DNA from: Mesorhizobium sp. L-2-11
Lineage (GTDB): Bacteria > Pseudomonadota > Alphaproteobacteria > Rhizobiales > Rhizobiaceae
Assembly (NCBI RefSeq): GCF_016756595.1
Contig: NZ_AP023257.1
Coordinates: forward strand, 1,579,001 to 1,643,000
DNA: 64,000 nucleotides
Reading direction: 5' to 3'
Position 1 is the first letter of the stretch; the number at the start of each line of letters is the position of its first letter. Below, one piece after another: positions 54,568 through 63,355 of the stretch. The position numbers were made by a program, and so were the translations under genes. The notes under the pieces were generated by a model. The model was not told the DNA's origin, made no database searches, and saw only the letters and a list, made by a program, of their open reading frames with translations.

Positions 54568-55458
54568 ATGCAGCCTGATCTCAATGCCCTTGCCGTCTTC
54601 GCCCTCGTCGCCGAGGAGCGGAGCTTTCGCGCGGCTGCGGACCGAATGGGCGTCACCCGCTCGGCGGTGAGCCAGACGATGAAGCGGCTGGAAGAGACGC
54701 TCGGTATAGCGCTCGTCCAGCGCACGACGCGAAGCGTCAGCCTGACCGAGGCTGGCGAACGCCTCTATGCCGAGATAGCGCCCGCCATTGCCGACATGCG
54801 CGCCGCAATGGAGAGCACCAGGGACCTGCGCGGGCGTCCGCGCGGGCAGTTGCGGCTCGCCGTCTCGTCGATCGCCGAGCGCTTTCTTTCAGGGCCGTTC
54901 CTGGCGACCTTTGCCGAAGCCAATCGCGAGGTTCAGATCGACATCACGGTGACCGACGAGGAATTCGATATCGTCGCCGAGGGATACGATGCCGGCGTCA
55001 GGCTCGGCGAGGTGATCGAGCAGGACATGATCGCGGTGGCTGTCGCCGGTGACGAACGGCAGCTGGCCGTCTGCGCGCCGGCCTATCGCGATCGGTTTGG
55101 CGAGCCTTCGCATCCGAAGGAACTCGCTGAACATCGCTGCATTGGCTGGCGCCGCGCCCCGAAGGTCGCGCCCTATCGTTGGGAATTCGCCGAGGACGGC
55201 AAGGAGTTCAGCGTCGCGGTGGCGCCCGAGATCACGACCAACGACATGGCGTTGATGATAAAGCTCGCCATTGCCGGCGCCGGCATCACTTTCGGCATGG
55301 AGGAAAGCTTTCGCCCGTGGATCGGTCGGGGCGAACTGGTGCCGGTTCTCGTCGACTATTGCCCGCGCTTTGCCGGCTTTTACCTGTATTATCCGAGCCG
55401 TCGCAACGTCGCGCCGAAGCTGCGCGCCCTTGTCGAACACCTGCGGCGTCCTGGCTAG
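54568..55458 (+). CDS. LysR family transcriptional regulator
   Basis: 296 residues: N-terminal winged helix-turn-helix (ALVAEERSFRAAADRMGVTRSAVSQTMKRLE) and a periplasmic-binding-like effector domain (RGRPRGQLRLAVSSIAERFL onward). It is divergent from the SDR/Atu4866 pair with a 121-base gap, the usual arrangement for a LysR protein controlling its neighbours. The effector is unknown. Confidence 0.93.
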   Translation: MQPDLNALAVFALVAEERSFRAAADRMGVTRSAVSQTMKRLEETLGIALVQRTTRSVSLTEAGERLYAEIAPAIADMRAAMESTRDLRGRPRGQLRLAVSSIAERFLSGPFLATFAEANREVQIDITVTDEEFDIVAEGYDAGVRLGEVIEQDMIAVAVAGDERQLAVCAPAYRDRFGEPSHPKELAEHRCIGWRRAPKVAPYRWEFAEDGKEFSVAVAPEITTNDMALMIKLAIAGAGITFGMEESFRPWIGRGELVPVLVDYCPRFAGFYLYYPSRRNVAPKLRALVEHLRRPG

Positions 55459-55689
55459 CGTTTTCAACTCCTGGCACCCATCTTCCCCCTGAGACGGGAA
55501 TCCAGATCAAACTCGCTGTGCGTACCGGCATCTCGATATTGCAATTATATTAGTGTGAGCGCATGTTTTGATCAGCCGGCGCAAGCCGGTTAGGCCCGGC
55601 GGCCAGCCGGTCACCCCCAACAGGCTGCCGGGCCGCCCGCAACGGCTTGGGAGGACATGACATGCCGAAAATCTCGGAAGGAGGACGAG

Positions 55690-56145
55690 ATGAGACCGGT
55701 TAAGTCATTTGCATTTGCTGCTGTGCTGCTTCTTTCATCTGCATTGACTGCGGCCGCCCAGTCGGCTCGCGAGGACATCGAAGCGGCGCTGCCGAAATTC
55801 ATGGACGCCTTCAACAGCGGAAACGCGGCGGCGGTGGGTCAATTGTATACCGAGGACGCTGCCTTGCTGCCGCCCGACGGCAAGCGCGTCGATGGCCGCA
55901 AGGGCGTGGAAGAATTCTGGCAGAGCGCGATCAAAGGCGGGATGAAGAATCTCACCCTGAAGGCGCTGGAAGTGGAAGAGAGCGCGAACCTCGCATACGA
56001 AGTTGGCGCATTTACGCTCGATGTGCCGAGCAAAGACGGCCCCCTCTCCACCCTTGCGGGCAAGTACATTGTCGTCTGGAAAAAGGGCGACGACGGGACA
56101 TGGCGCCTGCATCGGGACATCTGGAATTTAGGTGCGGCCCAATAG
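55690..56145 (+). CDS. exported SnoaL-like / DUF4440 protein (YybH type)
   Basis: 151 residues from the ATG at 55690, preceded by GGAAGGAGGACGAG. Signal peptide (about 1-23, ending TAAAQ) then an NTF2-like fold: ALPKFMDAFNSGNAAAVGQLYTEDAALLPPDG, GRKGVEEFWQSAI, and WKKGDDGTWRLHRDIWN. Such proteins bind small hydrophobic ligands or act as isomerases; several are annotated as SgcJ/EcaC-like. No catalytic assignment is possible here. Confidence 0.85.
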   Translation: MRPVKSFAFAAVLLLSSALTAAAQSAREDIEAALPKFMDAFNSGNAAAVGQLYTEDAALLPPDGKRVDGRKGVEEFWQSAIKGGMKNLTLKALEVEESANLAYEVGAFTLDVPSKDGPLSTLAGKYIVVWKKGDDGTWRLHRDIWNLGAAQ

Positions 56146-56395
56146 GGATTGAAATCCAGGCCCCATTGACCGGCTTGGCGAAAGCTGCGGCGGGTTTTTT
56201 GCGTTGGAACAAAGGCTTAGAAAGTTCGGCTTCCGCGGCATTATTTCCTGTGCAGACATGCTGCGAGATCGGCTCGTCCCTCCGATCAGCCCGCGTCCTC
56301 TTCCCCTCCACGGGGCGCGGGCTTTCTTTGCCTATCGTACGGAATAGCCAACGACCAACCCGCGATCGGCGGCCCCAGGTCTGAGAGTTTGGTCA

Positions 56396-56584
56396 TCATT
56401 GTGCCGGCAATGCCTTCGCGGCAGCGGTCAGGGTTGCCCGATCGGTGCCGTGCTTGCGGATCAGCTCGCGCACCTGCTCCGGCGTGATGTTGTTCTGCAG
56501 AGCGAAATAATTCACTTCATAATCATCGCTCGCCGATATCTTGTTGCGGTCGCGAAAGTCGCGTTTGCCTTTGTCGTCTGCCAT
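56396..56584 (-). CDS. DUF3606 family protein
   Basis: 62 residues: DYEVNYFALQNNITPEQVRELIRKHG followed by a short Ala-rich helix. It closely parallels the protein at 51365-51553. It is divergent from the DNA ligase gene. Function unknown. Confidence 0.82.
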   Translation of the reverse strand: MADDKGKRDFRDRNKISASDDYEVNYFALQNNITPEQVRELIRKHGTDRATLTAAAKALPAQ

Positions 56585-56653
56585 ATCGCACGTCCTTTAG
56601 GATTCTCTAATATTGGCTATGGCTAATATACGGAGATGACCTAGACTGGTTCC

Positions 56654-57550
56654 ATGCGTAGGCGGGCAGATGCCGGCACCGGCCGGCTAGAGTTCATTCC
56701 CCCGATGGAGCCCAGGCTGGTGGCCATGCCGCCCGAGGGTGACGACTGGATTCACGAGATCAAGCTGGACGGCTACCGCGCCCAGATCATTGTCAACGGC
56801 CTCGAGGATATCCGCGTCTATGCCGAAACCGGTAAGGACTGGACGCGTAAATATCTGGGCATCGTCGAAGCTGCGGGTGAGCTTGAGGTCAAGAACGCCA
56901 TCATCGACGGCGAGGCGGTCGTCACCGACAAGGCCGGCATGCCCGACTTCAACGCGCTCCAGAACGCCGTCGACAACAATCCCTACGGCATGTACCTGTG
57001 CGCATTCGACATTCTGCACCTCGACGGCGATGATCTGCGCGACATCGGCTGCAAGGCGCGCCGTGAAATTCTCAGCGGTATCATCAAGCCGCACAGCCGG
57101 ATTCGGTTCAGCGAGGCCCTGCCTGGTGACGCGCAGTCGCTCTTCCACCTCGTCGAGGAGGTCGAGCTTGAGGGCATTGTCTCGAAGCGCGCCGACAGCA
57201 GATATCGCAGCGGCCTGACCTCGGACTGGCTGACGACCAAGAGCTTCACGGTCGATGAATTCGAACTGTTGGGCGTCGAGCGCCAGCCCGGCGAGGCAGC
57301 CTTCGCCCTTTTGGCGCAGCCCGGCACCGGGAAATATGTCGGTTCCGCCCTGATCAGCCTGGGCCGCGACATGAAGGAGCGGCTGTTGAAGCGGGTTCGG
57401 GAGCACGCCGGGCCGCCGCCAGAGGCAATGGAGAAGCGGCCGGGGACGCAATGGCTCAGGCCCGGGGTGAAGCTGCGCATCAAGCATCTTCGCGGCGACC
57501 ACAGCCAGATACGCAATGCGTCACTGATGGGTTTCGCTGACGACCAGTAG
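56654..57550 (+). CDS. stand-alone ATP-dependent DNA ligase (LigD ligase-domain type)
   Basis: 298 residues, the nucleotidyltransferase plus OB-fold core of a bacterial LigD-type ligase without polymerase or nuclease domains. Motif I is IHEIKLDGYRAQ with the adenylated Lys, motif III AIIDGEAVV and FDILHLDGDDL, motif IV LEGIVSKRADS, motif V SDWLTTKSFT (Lys retained, flanking residues atypical). It seals nicks, possibly with a Ku/LigC-like end-joining system; no ku gene is in the window. Confidence 0.9.
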   Translation: MRRRADAGTGRLEFIPPMEPRLVAMPPEGDDWIHEIKLDGYRAQIIVNGLEDIRVYAETGKDWTRKYLGIVEAAGELEVKNAIIDGEAVVTDKAGMPDFNALQNAVDNNPYGMYLCAFDILHLDGDDLRDIGCKARREILSGIIKPHSRIRFSEALPGDAQSLFHLVEEVELEGIVSKRADSRYRSGLTSDWLTTKSFTVDEFELLGVERQPGEAAFALLAQPGTGKYVGSALISLGRDMKERLLKRVREHAGPPPEAMEKRPGTQWLRPGVKLRIKHLRGDHSQIRNASLMGFADDQ

Positions 57551-57721
57551 CGTCCTCTGGGCATCGGCTTAGCCGCTCGACCGCCTGGGTGATCGCCAGG
57601 CAATGCACGCGGCACTACCGGGGCATGAAGATGCCGGCGACACAGTGGCAAACCGGAGATGGTCTGCCGCGTGATGCACTTGCATGGCAAGGAAGACCTG
57701 CCGCGTGGCTCGCTGCAATAT

Positions 57722-57737
57722 TTAGTAGAAATACTAA
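57722..57737. promoter_or_regulatory. perfect inverted repeat TTAGTA-GAAA-TACTAA
   Basis: A 16-base inverted repeat with six-base arms and a GAAA centre, 71 bases before the lipoprotein start, in AT-rich sequence. It could be a regulator-binding site or an RNA hairpin. Confidence 0.4.
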
Positions 57738-57808
57738 GAAAGTGGGCCTTGCTTTGTTTTGCGCCGATGTCCTATCTGCTTCAACTACTTTTAGTCTGAG
57801 GGGCGGGT

Positions 57809-58225
57809 ATGAAACAGAGTCAGGATGGCAATCGGCGATCATCCGCAGGCAGCGCGTTGGCGATCGGGCTTTTGATATCGAGCATATCTCTGGCAGGGTG
57901 CACTACAGTTTCCACTGGCGGTGCGGATGGATGGCTTATGAAGCGAAATGCTGACGCGGTTTCCGACGCAATGGCTAAGAAAGGCATGATGCCCGCAACG
58001 GTCGACTGCCGGTTCGATAGCACTGATTTGGACAAAGAGGCCTTTGGATTAAAATTTACGTGGAAACCTGCCCCATCAGACTTTTTCTGGCTATGGCACG
58101 TCGGCTATCCCGATTACGTTGCGACGAAGGAAGCTAGATCACGCGCACTCGGCCTTCATCGCGTGTTTTCGAAAAGGGTTCGTGATCCGGCAACGGGTCA
58201 AGTAGTGTCGATCTGGACGAGTTGA
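57809..58225 (+). CDS. putative lipoprotein of unknown function
   Basis: 138 residues with a lipoprotein signal: basic start KQSQDGNRRSS, hydrophobic core, and lipobox SLAGC with Cys at about residue 31. The mature part (DADAVSDAMAKKGMMPATVDCRF-like, then TWKPAPSDFFWLWHVGYPDY) has no family that I recognise. Base composition is lower in GC than the core genes. Confidence 0.65.
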   Translation: MKQSQDGNRRSSAGSALAIGLLISSISLAGCTTVSTGGADGWLMKRNADAVSDAMAKKGMMPATVDCRFDSTDLDKEAFGLKFTWKPAPSDFFWLWHVGYPDYVATKEARSRALGLHRVFSKRVRDPATGQVVSIWTS

Positions 58226-58414
58226 TCCTCTCAGCGGCGTACGGATCTGTGCGGGGGGCGCTCAGCAATGGGAGTGCCCACCGCGATCTGCATTATGCGA
58301 CGATTGAGCCGCTACGGACATGCCCGGCTGGGCGGCAACCAGGCCGCGAATCGGCCGCAATGCCCCGGTTCAACTAGCTGCTGAGGCTCATGATATCCCT
58401 GAGGTGCGTGAAGT

Positions 58415-58747
58415 ATGAAGTATCCGTTGTCTCTGGGCATTGTGCTTTTTTCGATACCTTTATCGGCATCGGAGATCATCCTTGAGCAGGTCACATTGCG
58501 CCGCGGGATGGAAGGCGACACCAGGCAGTCGGGAGCCTTGGACGATCCGAAAACCTACAGCAAAAACAAGGTGTACCGTGAGGAAAAGGAACTCGCAGCG
58601 CAAGCTGGCATCAAGATAGACCAATTCCTGGATGATTACTATGCGAAAGGATTTCGGAAAGAATCTGGAGCCAACAAAGCAGTGCACTACCTGATATTCT
58701 ACAATTCAATCTCGGCGCCGCAGTGCAAGATACTACCAAGAGAATAG
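58415..58747 (+). CDS. hypothetical exported protein
   Basis: 110 residues with a short signal-like N-terminus (KYPLSLGIVLFSIPLSAS), then a charged helical region with DDPKTYSKNKVYREEKELAAQ. No family recognised. It lies in a low-GC segment and the reading frame continues, shifted, past its stop (see next entry), so it may be the front of a longer broken gene. Confidence 0.45.
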   Translation: MKYPLSLGIVLFSIPLSASEIILEQVTLRRGMEGDTRQSGALDDPKTYSKNKVYREEKELAAQAGIKIDQFLDDYYAKGFRKESGANKAVHYLIFYNSISAPQCKILPRE

Positions 58748-59093
58748 AAAGATTTCGAGCAAAGCAGTCGAGTATCTTGTCGAAGTTTTTAAGCTGAACA
58801 GCTACGGGCACACCAAACGTGCCGACGGTCACGTTCAGCTTCATTTTCTGGGGGACGTCCAATCGAGAAAGACTGTCGTCGACATCGAGGTCGGTTGCGG
58901 CGAGGTGCGCGGCGTGACCGATGGATTGGCCTGGCCGTTCCAGCAGAAAATCCTGTTTAGAAAGTTGCAGGATTATTCCAACAAGCCTGGCCTCTACGAC
59001 AAGATCAGCTTCGAGTTCTCCAGGTCCTACAGCTTTGCTTCGGAATTCGACCGGAATGGACACAAGATAACGCTGCCGAATTTTCTTAGGTAA
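58748..59093 (+). pseudogene. start-less reading frame, possible continuation of the preceding gene
   Basis: In the +1 frame relative to the preceding gene, an uninterrupted protein-like sequence runs to 59093: RKISSKAVEYLVEVFKLNSY, then FLGDVQSRKTVVDIEVGCG and YDKISFEFSRSYSFASEFDR. There is no good start. Joining it to the preceding frame would need a net insertion of one base or loss of two. It may be a decayed gene of foreign origin; I do not recognise it. Confidence 0.4.
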
Positions 59094-59317
59094 GCTTCCT
59101 CGAACGACCTTGCTCGCTTCCCGGCTGAAGCATCTGATCTGAGCCGTGCCCGACTTTCCTTTCAGCCGCCGCCGAGACTCGAAGATTTTTTTACGGCGAC
59201 AGTGCACCTTTTGTCTTCTTCTGTTCCCGCATTCCAGATCGTGCCCGCGGCCTCACGGTGGCGCGGCCTATCGATGGGTACACCGGAACCAGAGCTTGGC
59301 GATTCGGTTAACTGGAT

Positions 59318-59482
59318 ATGCCAAACAAAATCAAAGACCCGCCACCGAAGCCCGCCCCGAAGAAGACACCTGTCCGTCGTCCTGACAAGGAAGCGTCGCC
59401 GGAGCCTGAACATGTGGACCCGCCGCCACGAGACGTGCGCGAGGCTCCGGCACCAAATCCACACGGCGATAGGAAGTCCTGA
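59318..59482 (+). CDS. 54-residue Pro/Lys-rich small protein
   Basis: ATG at 59318, stop at 59480-59482. The product starts MPNKIKDPPPKPAPKKTP and continues with PEPEHVDPPPRDVREAP, a disordered basic-then-acidic proline-rich chain. Codon choice looks coding-like. No ribosome site is obvious. I do not recognise it. Confidence 0.45.
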   Translation: MPNKIKDPPPKPAPKKTPVRRPDKEASPEPEHVDPPPRDVREAPAPNPHGDRKS

Positions 59483-59566
59483 CCGCCGCGGTGGTGCCCG
59501 AACACGTGGGAGAGCATCACATCGAGCCCTTGAGACTGGTTCGAGGTGCAGCCGCCCGATATCTAT

Positions 59567-59800
59567 CTACGCGGCGCGTCGTTGAGCGAGGTGGAAACCC
59601 GAACGGGCTCGACGGGGCTCGACGACGGTCACGATGCTGTGGTGGTGATCGCAGTACACACGGTCAGGCGAAGTTGGCCCAGCACAAAAGCGGTGACCGC
59701 CGGGTACTGACCGATCTTCGCGAACCGGGAAGCGGCATTGATAGGGGCCTAGCTTCATGAGGGGGACGTCACTCGTAGTTAGTCTGGCATTTTCAGGCAT
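59567..59800 (-). CDS. mini GcrA-like zinc-binding protein
   Basis: 77 residues from the ATG at 59800. The centre reads LMKLGPYQCRFPVREDRS, GGHRFCAGPTSPDRVYCDHHHS: Cys, Cys, Cys, His spacing like the C-terminal zinc module of GcrA, the alphaproteobacterial cell-cycle co-activator. The GcrA N-terminal DNA-binding helix-turn-helix is absent. Short proteins of this type are known to me from rhizobia. Function unknown; it could bind DNA, RNA polymerase or another partner. Confidence 0.6.
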   Translation of the reverse strand: MPENARLTTSDVPLMKLGPYQCRFPVREDRSVPGGHRFCAGPTSPDRVYCDHHHSIVTVVEPRRARSGFHLAQRRAA

Positions 59801-60174
59801 GATGTCTTTCTGGTTCCTAAAGGTTGGCCGTCGCCATGATCCAATAGTCTGATTTCCACTGTGGAGGGCAGCGACTGCGTCGGGCGAATTTATCTCGCTT
59901 GGCTGGCTATGGAACACCATGTGGTGTCGGGAACTGCTTCAAGCAATTGCTTGCGGCTAGAAGCCACACCGCTGCTGATGGGGGCGCGAAGCAGGCATGT
60001 GCCGGTTGACCCGCCGGGGCAGGCGGAAGCGTCATTCCGGCTGGTTCGAGAATGCGGCAGGCTGTCGCGGATCGGCCCCGCGCAAAGCGCCAACCGAAGG
60101 GGCAACGAAAGGTGCAAGTAAATTCGACGATGATTGATATTTCTAAGCTAAAACAACCTTTTAGCAAGGGAGTC
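59801..60174. other. gene-free stretch
   Basis: About 374 bases between the mini GcrA-like gene and tRNA-Ser. Open frames on both strands lack ribosome sites and protein-like character. Nothing further is supported. Confidence 0.4.
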
Positions 60175-60264
60175 TGGCGGAGAGAGCGGGATTCGAACCC
60201 GCGTTACGGTTTCCCGTAAACACACTTTCCAGGCGTGCGCCTTCAACCACTCGGCCACCTCTCC
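60175..60264 (-). tRNA. tRNA-Ser (GGA)
   Basis: 90 bases on the minus strand: acceptor GGAGAGG pairs with TCTCTCC, D-arm GCCGAGTGGTTGAAGGC, anticodon loop CTGGAAA with anticodon GGA, a long variable arm as in type II serine tRNAs (TTTACGGGAAACCGTAA), T-arm GGTTCGAATCC, and an encoded CCA at 60175-60177. It reads UCC and UCU codons. Confidence 0.95.
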
Positions 60265-60666
60265 GTCATTTCGCCGCGGCCGGTTTCGCCGCGCGGGTTG
60301 GGGAGATGCCGTCTCCCTCGGGAAAATTCCGGTCCGGAACTCCGCACCGCAGGCGCCGTCAACCAGCGGACACCTTTTCTCCGCACCTGAGCCGTCAAAG
60401 CAACAGGCGCGGGGCTCATCTAGTCGATCCGGTGCCGAATGCCAAGACGCTCTATTCGCTTTGTCGGACAGGGATGCTCTGTCCATGCCACCAGCGCTGC
60501 TTGGCAAGCCGATCGCCGCGATCGGCGTCGTCTTGGCCGACCGACGCCTCAGCGGCGAAAACCGGCGGCGCAGGTTCAACTTCGCGTGTCGCGATTGCGG
60601 ATATAGCGCGCAGATCCTATTTATCAGGCCGATACAGATTTCTGATTCCGGGGAGGAAAGGTCTGC
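60265..60666. other. gene-free stretch upstream of tRNA-Ser
   Basis: About 400 bases. It should contain the tRNA promoter on the minus strand and that of the next plus-strand gene; I cannot assign either confidently. No credible coding frame. Confidence 0.4.
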
Positions 60667-60984
60667 ATGTTCCGCTTTCTTTTCCGTCTTGCCGCAATGG
60701 TTGCGCTTGCGGTTTCGGTGATCATGGCGGTGATCGACGCGACCCGCTCGGTGGCCGCCTCCGTGCTGGTCATGACCCCGCTCAACACAAGCTGGCTCGC
60801 CGTCTCGCCGGATACGCGAAGCGCCTTCGAAAGCTTCGTCCGCGAAAAGCTTGGTCCGCTGCTGTGGGACGGCGCCATCGCCTGGGTGCTCAACCAGCCC
60901 GGTTTCGCCGTGTTCGCGGTGGTTGCCTTCATTCTCTACTTGATCGGCTACAGGCGGGAGCGGCCGACCAGGCGGTTCGCCTAG
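60667..60984 (+). CDS. small two-helix membrane protein
   Basis: 105 residues with membrane helices at about 3-24 and 79-95 and a basic C-terminal [10 protein letters not shown]. The loop contains [21 protein letters not shown]. It belongs to a type of conserved hypothetical often found in rhizobia near msrA; function unknown. It lies 73 bases upstream of msrA on the same strand. Confidence 0.7.
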   Translation: MFRFLFRLAAMVALAVSVIMAVIDATRSVAASVLVMTPLNTSWLAVSPDTRSAFESFVREKLGPLLWDGAIAWVLNQPGFAVFAVVAFILYLIGYRRERPTRRFA

Positions 60985-61057
60985 ACTTGATGATTTGTTG
61001 TCGTTTGGTGTTCCCAAACAAAGACAAGCTCCAAACAAAAAGAAAAGGAGACTGCAC

Positions 61058-61720
61058 ATGTTTCTCAGCGACATGCTGAACAAGAAGCTCAACCTGCCGA
61101 AGCCTGCCGAGGCGCTGCCGGGTCGCGCCAGCCCTATCCCGACGGCATCCAATCACTTTGTCTCGAAGCGGCCGCTGAAGGGGCCCTATCCCGAGGGCCT
61201 GGAGAAGGCGATGTTCGGGCTGGGCTGTTTTTGGGGCGCGGAACGCCTGTTCTGGCAGGTCGAGGGCGTGTGGGTCACGGCCGTCGGCTATGCCGGTGGC
61301 GTCACCCCCAATCCGACCTACCAGGAAACCTGCACCGGTTTGACCGGCCATGCCGAAGTCGTGCTGGTCGTCTACGACCCGAAGATCGTGTCCTATGCAC
61401 AGCTTCTGAAGCTGTTCTGGGAAAGCCACGACCCGACACAGGGCATGCGCCAGGGCAACGACGTCGGCACCACCTACCGCTCGACGATCTACACCTTCGG
61501 TGATGCGCAATATCAGGCGGCGATCGCCTCGCGCGACGCCTACGAGGCCTCGTTGCGCGGCGCCGGGCGCGGCAAGATCACCACCGAGATCGCGCCGGCG
61601 CCGGAATTCTACTTCGCCGAGGAAGACCACCAGCAATATCTGGCGAAGAATCCCTACGGCTATTGCAATCTGCAGGGCACCGGCGTCGCCTGCGCCATCC
61701 CGGCGGCCGCCTCCGTTTGA
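61058..61720 (+). CDS. msrA: peptide-methionine (S)-S-oxide reductase MsrA
   Basis: Repairs oxidised methionine. 220 residues from the ATG at 61058, which has AAAAGGAG upstream. The catalytic motif is [15 protein letters not shown] with the nucleophilic Cys, followed by [24 protein letters not shown] and [24 protein letters not shown] second Cys near the C-terminus ([14 protein letters not shown]) can recycle the enzyme. Length is as expected for the long form. Confidence 0.95.
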   Translation: MFLSDMLNKKLNLPKPAEALPGRASPIPTASNHFVSKRPLKGPYPEGLEKAMFGLGCFWGAERLFWQVEGVWVTAVGYAGGVTPNPTYQETCTGLTGHAEVVLVVYDPKIVSYAQLLKLFWESHDPTQGMRQGNDVGTTYRSTIYTFGDAQYQAAIASRDAYEASLRGAGRGKITTEIAPAPEFYFAEEDHQQYLAKNPYGYCNLQGTGVACAIPAAASV

Positions 61721-61781
61721 GGCCTTTGGCGAGACGATGATCCGTGGCGCCGGGATGCGGCGCCCGGCTTTTCCAAAGGGT

Positions 61782-61890
61782 CAAAATTCCGCGTGAATTT
61801 TGCTTCGGGCCGTGCCAGATTGGCCCGAAGCGGGAGGAAGACACTCCTGTCTGATGTCGCCTGCCTGCCGGAGAATCGGACAGGCAGGCG
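61782..61890. promoter_or_regulatory. three consecutive perfect hairpins between msrA and the BMP gene
   Basis: Hairpin 1: CAAAATTC (61782-61789) with GAATTTTG (61795-61802). Hairpin 2: GCTTCGGGCC (61802-61811) with GGCCCGAAGC (61822-61831). Hairpin 3: CGCCTGCCTG (61858-61867) with CAGGCAGGCG (61881-61890). They end 38 bases before the BMP protein start. They may be an msrA terminator, a repeat element, or a leader structure. Confidence 0.6.
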
Positions 61891-61928
61891 GTGCATAACG
61901 GAAAAATAACCGACAGGGTGTGGATCAC

Positions 61929-62918
61929 ATGAAACGTATCGTTCTCGGCCTCCTGGCCGCAACTGCGATGGTTCTTCCGGCCTTCGCTGCGGACATTCAG
62001 CCAGCACTTCTCTTTGATCTCGGCGGCAAGTTCGACAAGTCGTTCAACGAAGCGTCCTACAACGGCGCCGAAAAGTTCAAGGCCGAAACCGGCATCGCCT
62101 ATGTGGAATTCGAGGTCTCGAACGCGACCCAGCGCGAGCAGGCGCTGCGCCGTTTCGCCGAGGATGGCCGCAATCCGATCGCCATGGCGGGCTTCTCCTG
62201 GGCGGATGCGCTGGAGAAGATCGCCGTCGAGTTTCCCGAGACAAAATTCGCCATCATCGACATGGTCGTCGACAAGCCCAATGTCCGCTCCGTCGTCTAC
62301 AAGGAGCAGGAAGGCTCCTATCTCGTCGGGGTGATGGCGGCGATGGCCTCGAAGACCAAAAAGGTCGGTTTCATCGGCGGCATGGACATTCCGCTGATCC
62401 GCCGATTCGGCTGCGGCTATGTCGGCGGCGCCAAAGCGGCTGGCGCTACCGAGGTTATCCAGAACATGACCGGCGACACGCCGGCGGCCTGGAACGATCC
62501 GGCCAAGGGCGGCGAGATCGCCAAGACGCAGATCGACCAGGGCGCCGACGTGATCTACGCAGCGGCAGGCGGCACCGGTGTCGGCGTGCTGCAGGCGGCT
62601 GCCGACGCCGGCAAGCTCGGCATCGGCGTCGATTCTAACCAGAACGGCCTGCAGCCCGGCAAGGTGCTGACTTCGATGGTCAAGCGCGTCGATGTTGCCG
62701 TCTACAACACTTTCATGGACGCCAAGAACGACAAGTTCACCGCCGGCATCAACGATCTCGGTCTTAAGGAAGGCGGCGTCGACTACGCCATGGACGAAAA
62801 CAACAAGGCGCTTGTCGACGACGCGATGAAGGCGGCGGTCGAAAAGGCCAAGGCCGACATCATCGCCGGTACCATCAAGGTGCATGATTACATGTCGGAC
62901 AATTCCTGCCCTTACTGA
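61929..62918 (+). CDS. BMP family ABC transporter substrate-binding protein
   Basis: Periplasmic receptor of a nucleoside/purine-type ABC importer. 329 residues from the ATG at 61929. Signal peptide about 1-20 (ends PAFAADIQ), then LLFDLGGKFDKSFNEASYNGAEKF, the BMP/Med family opening, and IYAAAGGTGVGVLQAAADAG. The ATPase gene follows at 63356. Such systems import nucleosides or purine derivatives, in line with the nucleoside hydrolase and ribokinase in the window. Confidence 0.92.
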   Translation: MKRIVLGLLAATAMVLPAFAADIQPALLFDLGGKFDKSFNEASYNGAEKFKAETGIAYVEFEVSNATQREQALRRFAEDGRNPIAMAGFSWADALEKIAVEFPETKFAIIDMVVDKPNVRSVVYKEQEGSYLVGVMAAMASKTKKVGFIGGMDIPLIRRFGCGYVGGAKAAGATEVIQNMTGDTPAAWNDPAKGGEIAKTQIDQGADVIYAAAGGTGVGVLQAAADAGKLGIGVDSNQNGLQPGKVLTSMVKRVDVAVYNTFMDAKNDKFTAGINDLGLKEGGVDYAMDENNKALVDDAMKAAVEKAKADIIAGTIKVHDYMSDNSCPY

Positions 62919-62943
62919 TCGCGAGATTGCCGATCTGCTCGAC

Positions 62944-62973
62944 GCCGCCGGGTGACAACCCGGCGGCTTTTTT
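62944..62973 (+). terminator. rho-independent terminator after the BMP receptor gene
   Basis: GCCGCCGGGT (62944-62953), loop GACA, ACCCGGCGGC (62958-62967), followed by six Ts. A perfect ten-base GC-rich stem with a T-run, 25 bases after the stop. It would make the receptor more abundant than the downstream ATPase, or end the transcript. Confidence 0.88.
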
Positions 62974-62983
62974 ATCCGCAAGC

Positions 62984-63193
62984 TCACCAATGCGGCGGTT
63001 TGGCCACCGGCACGTCGGGTGTAGCCTGTTCCTCCAGCGCCAGGAAGCGGTCGGCCAGCGCATCGAGCTTGCACTGCATGCGCTCGATCACCTTCCACTG
63101 CTCGGCGATCTGGCCGGACAGTTCCTCGATGGTCTTCTCCTGCTCGGCAGCGCGGATTTCCAGCGTCGTCAACCGGTCGTCGGGCATGGTCAT
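62984..63193 (-). CDS. slyX: SlyX family protein
   Basis: 69 residues from the ATG at 63193, with GAGG seven bases upstream. A coiled-coil protein: LTTLEIRAAEQEKTIEELSGQI, VIERMQCKLDALADRFLAL, then the conserved PPHW-type C-terminal end. SlyX is widespread but its role is unknown. It sits between the BMP receptor and ATPase genes on the opposite strand. Confidence 0.85.
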   Translation of the reverse strand: MTMPDDRLTTLEIRAAEQEKTIEELSGQIAEQWKVIERMQCKLDALADRFLALEEQATPDVPVAKPPHW

Positions 63194-63355
63194 TTGAAAT
63201 CCTCGATCAGGCGATTGTGCAGGCTGCGGCCACGTTCGAAATTGACAAGCGCGCGGGGATTTGTCGAGAGTGAATGCCGCTCCGGCAATTGGCACAGACG
63301 GGGCGTCATGCTAGGCGTTTTGACCAAGCGATAAAAATACGATGGGAAAGGCTGC

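Noticed and set aside
55471..55490. Sigma-54-like CTGGCACC...TTCC
   Set aside because: The -12 GC is replaced by CC and the nearest plus-strand gene starts about 200 bases later.
58611..59207. 198-codon minus-strand open frame
   Set aside because: Composition is not protein-like and the plus strand carries a more convincing reading frame over the same bases.
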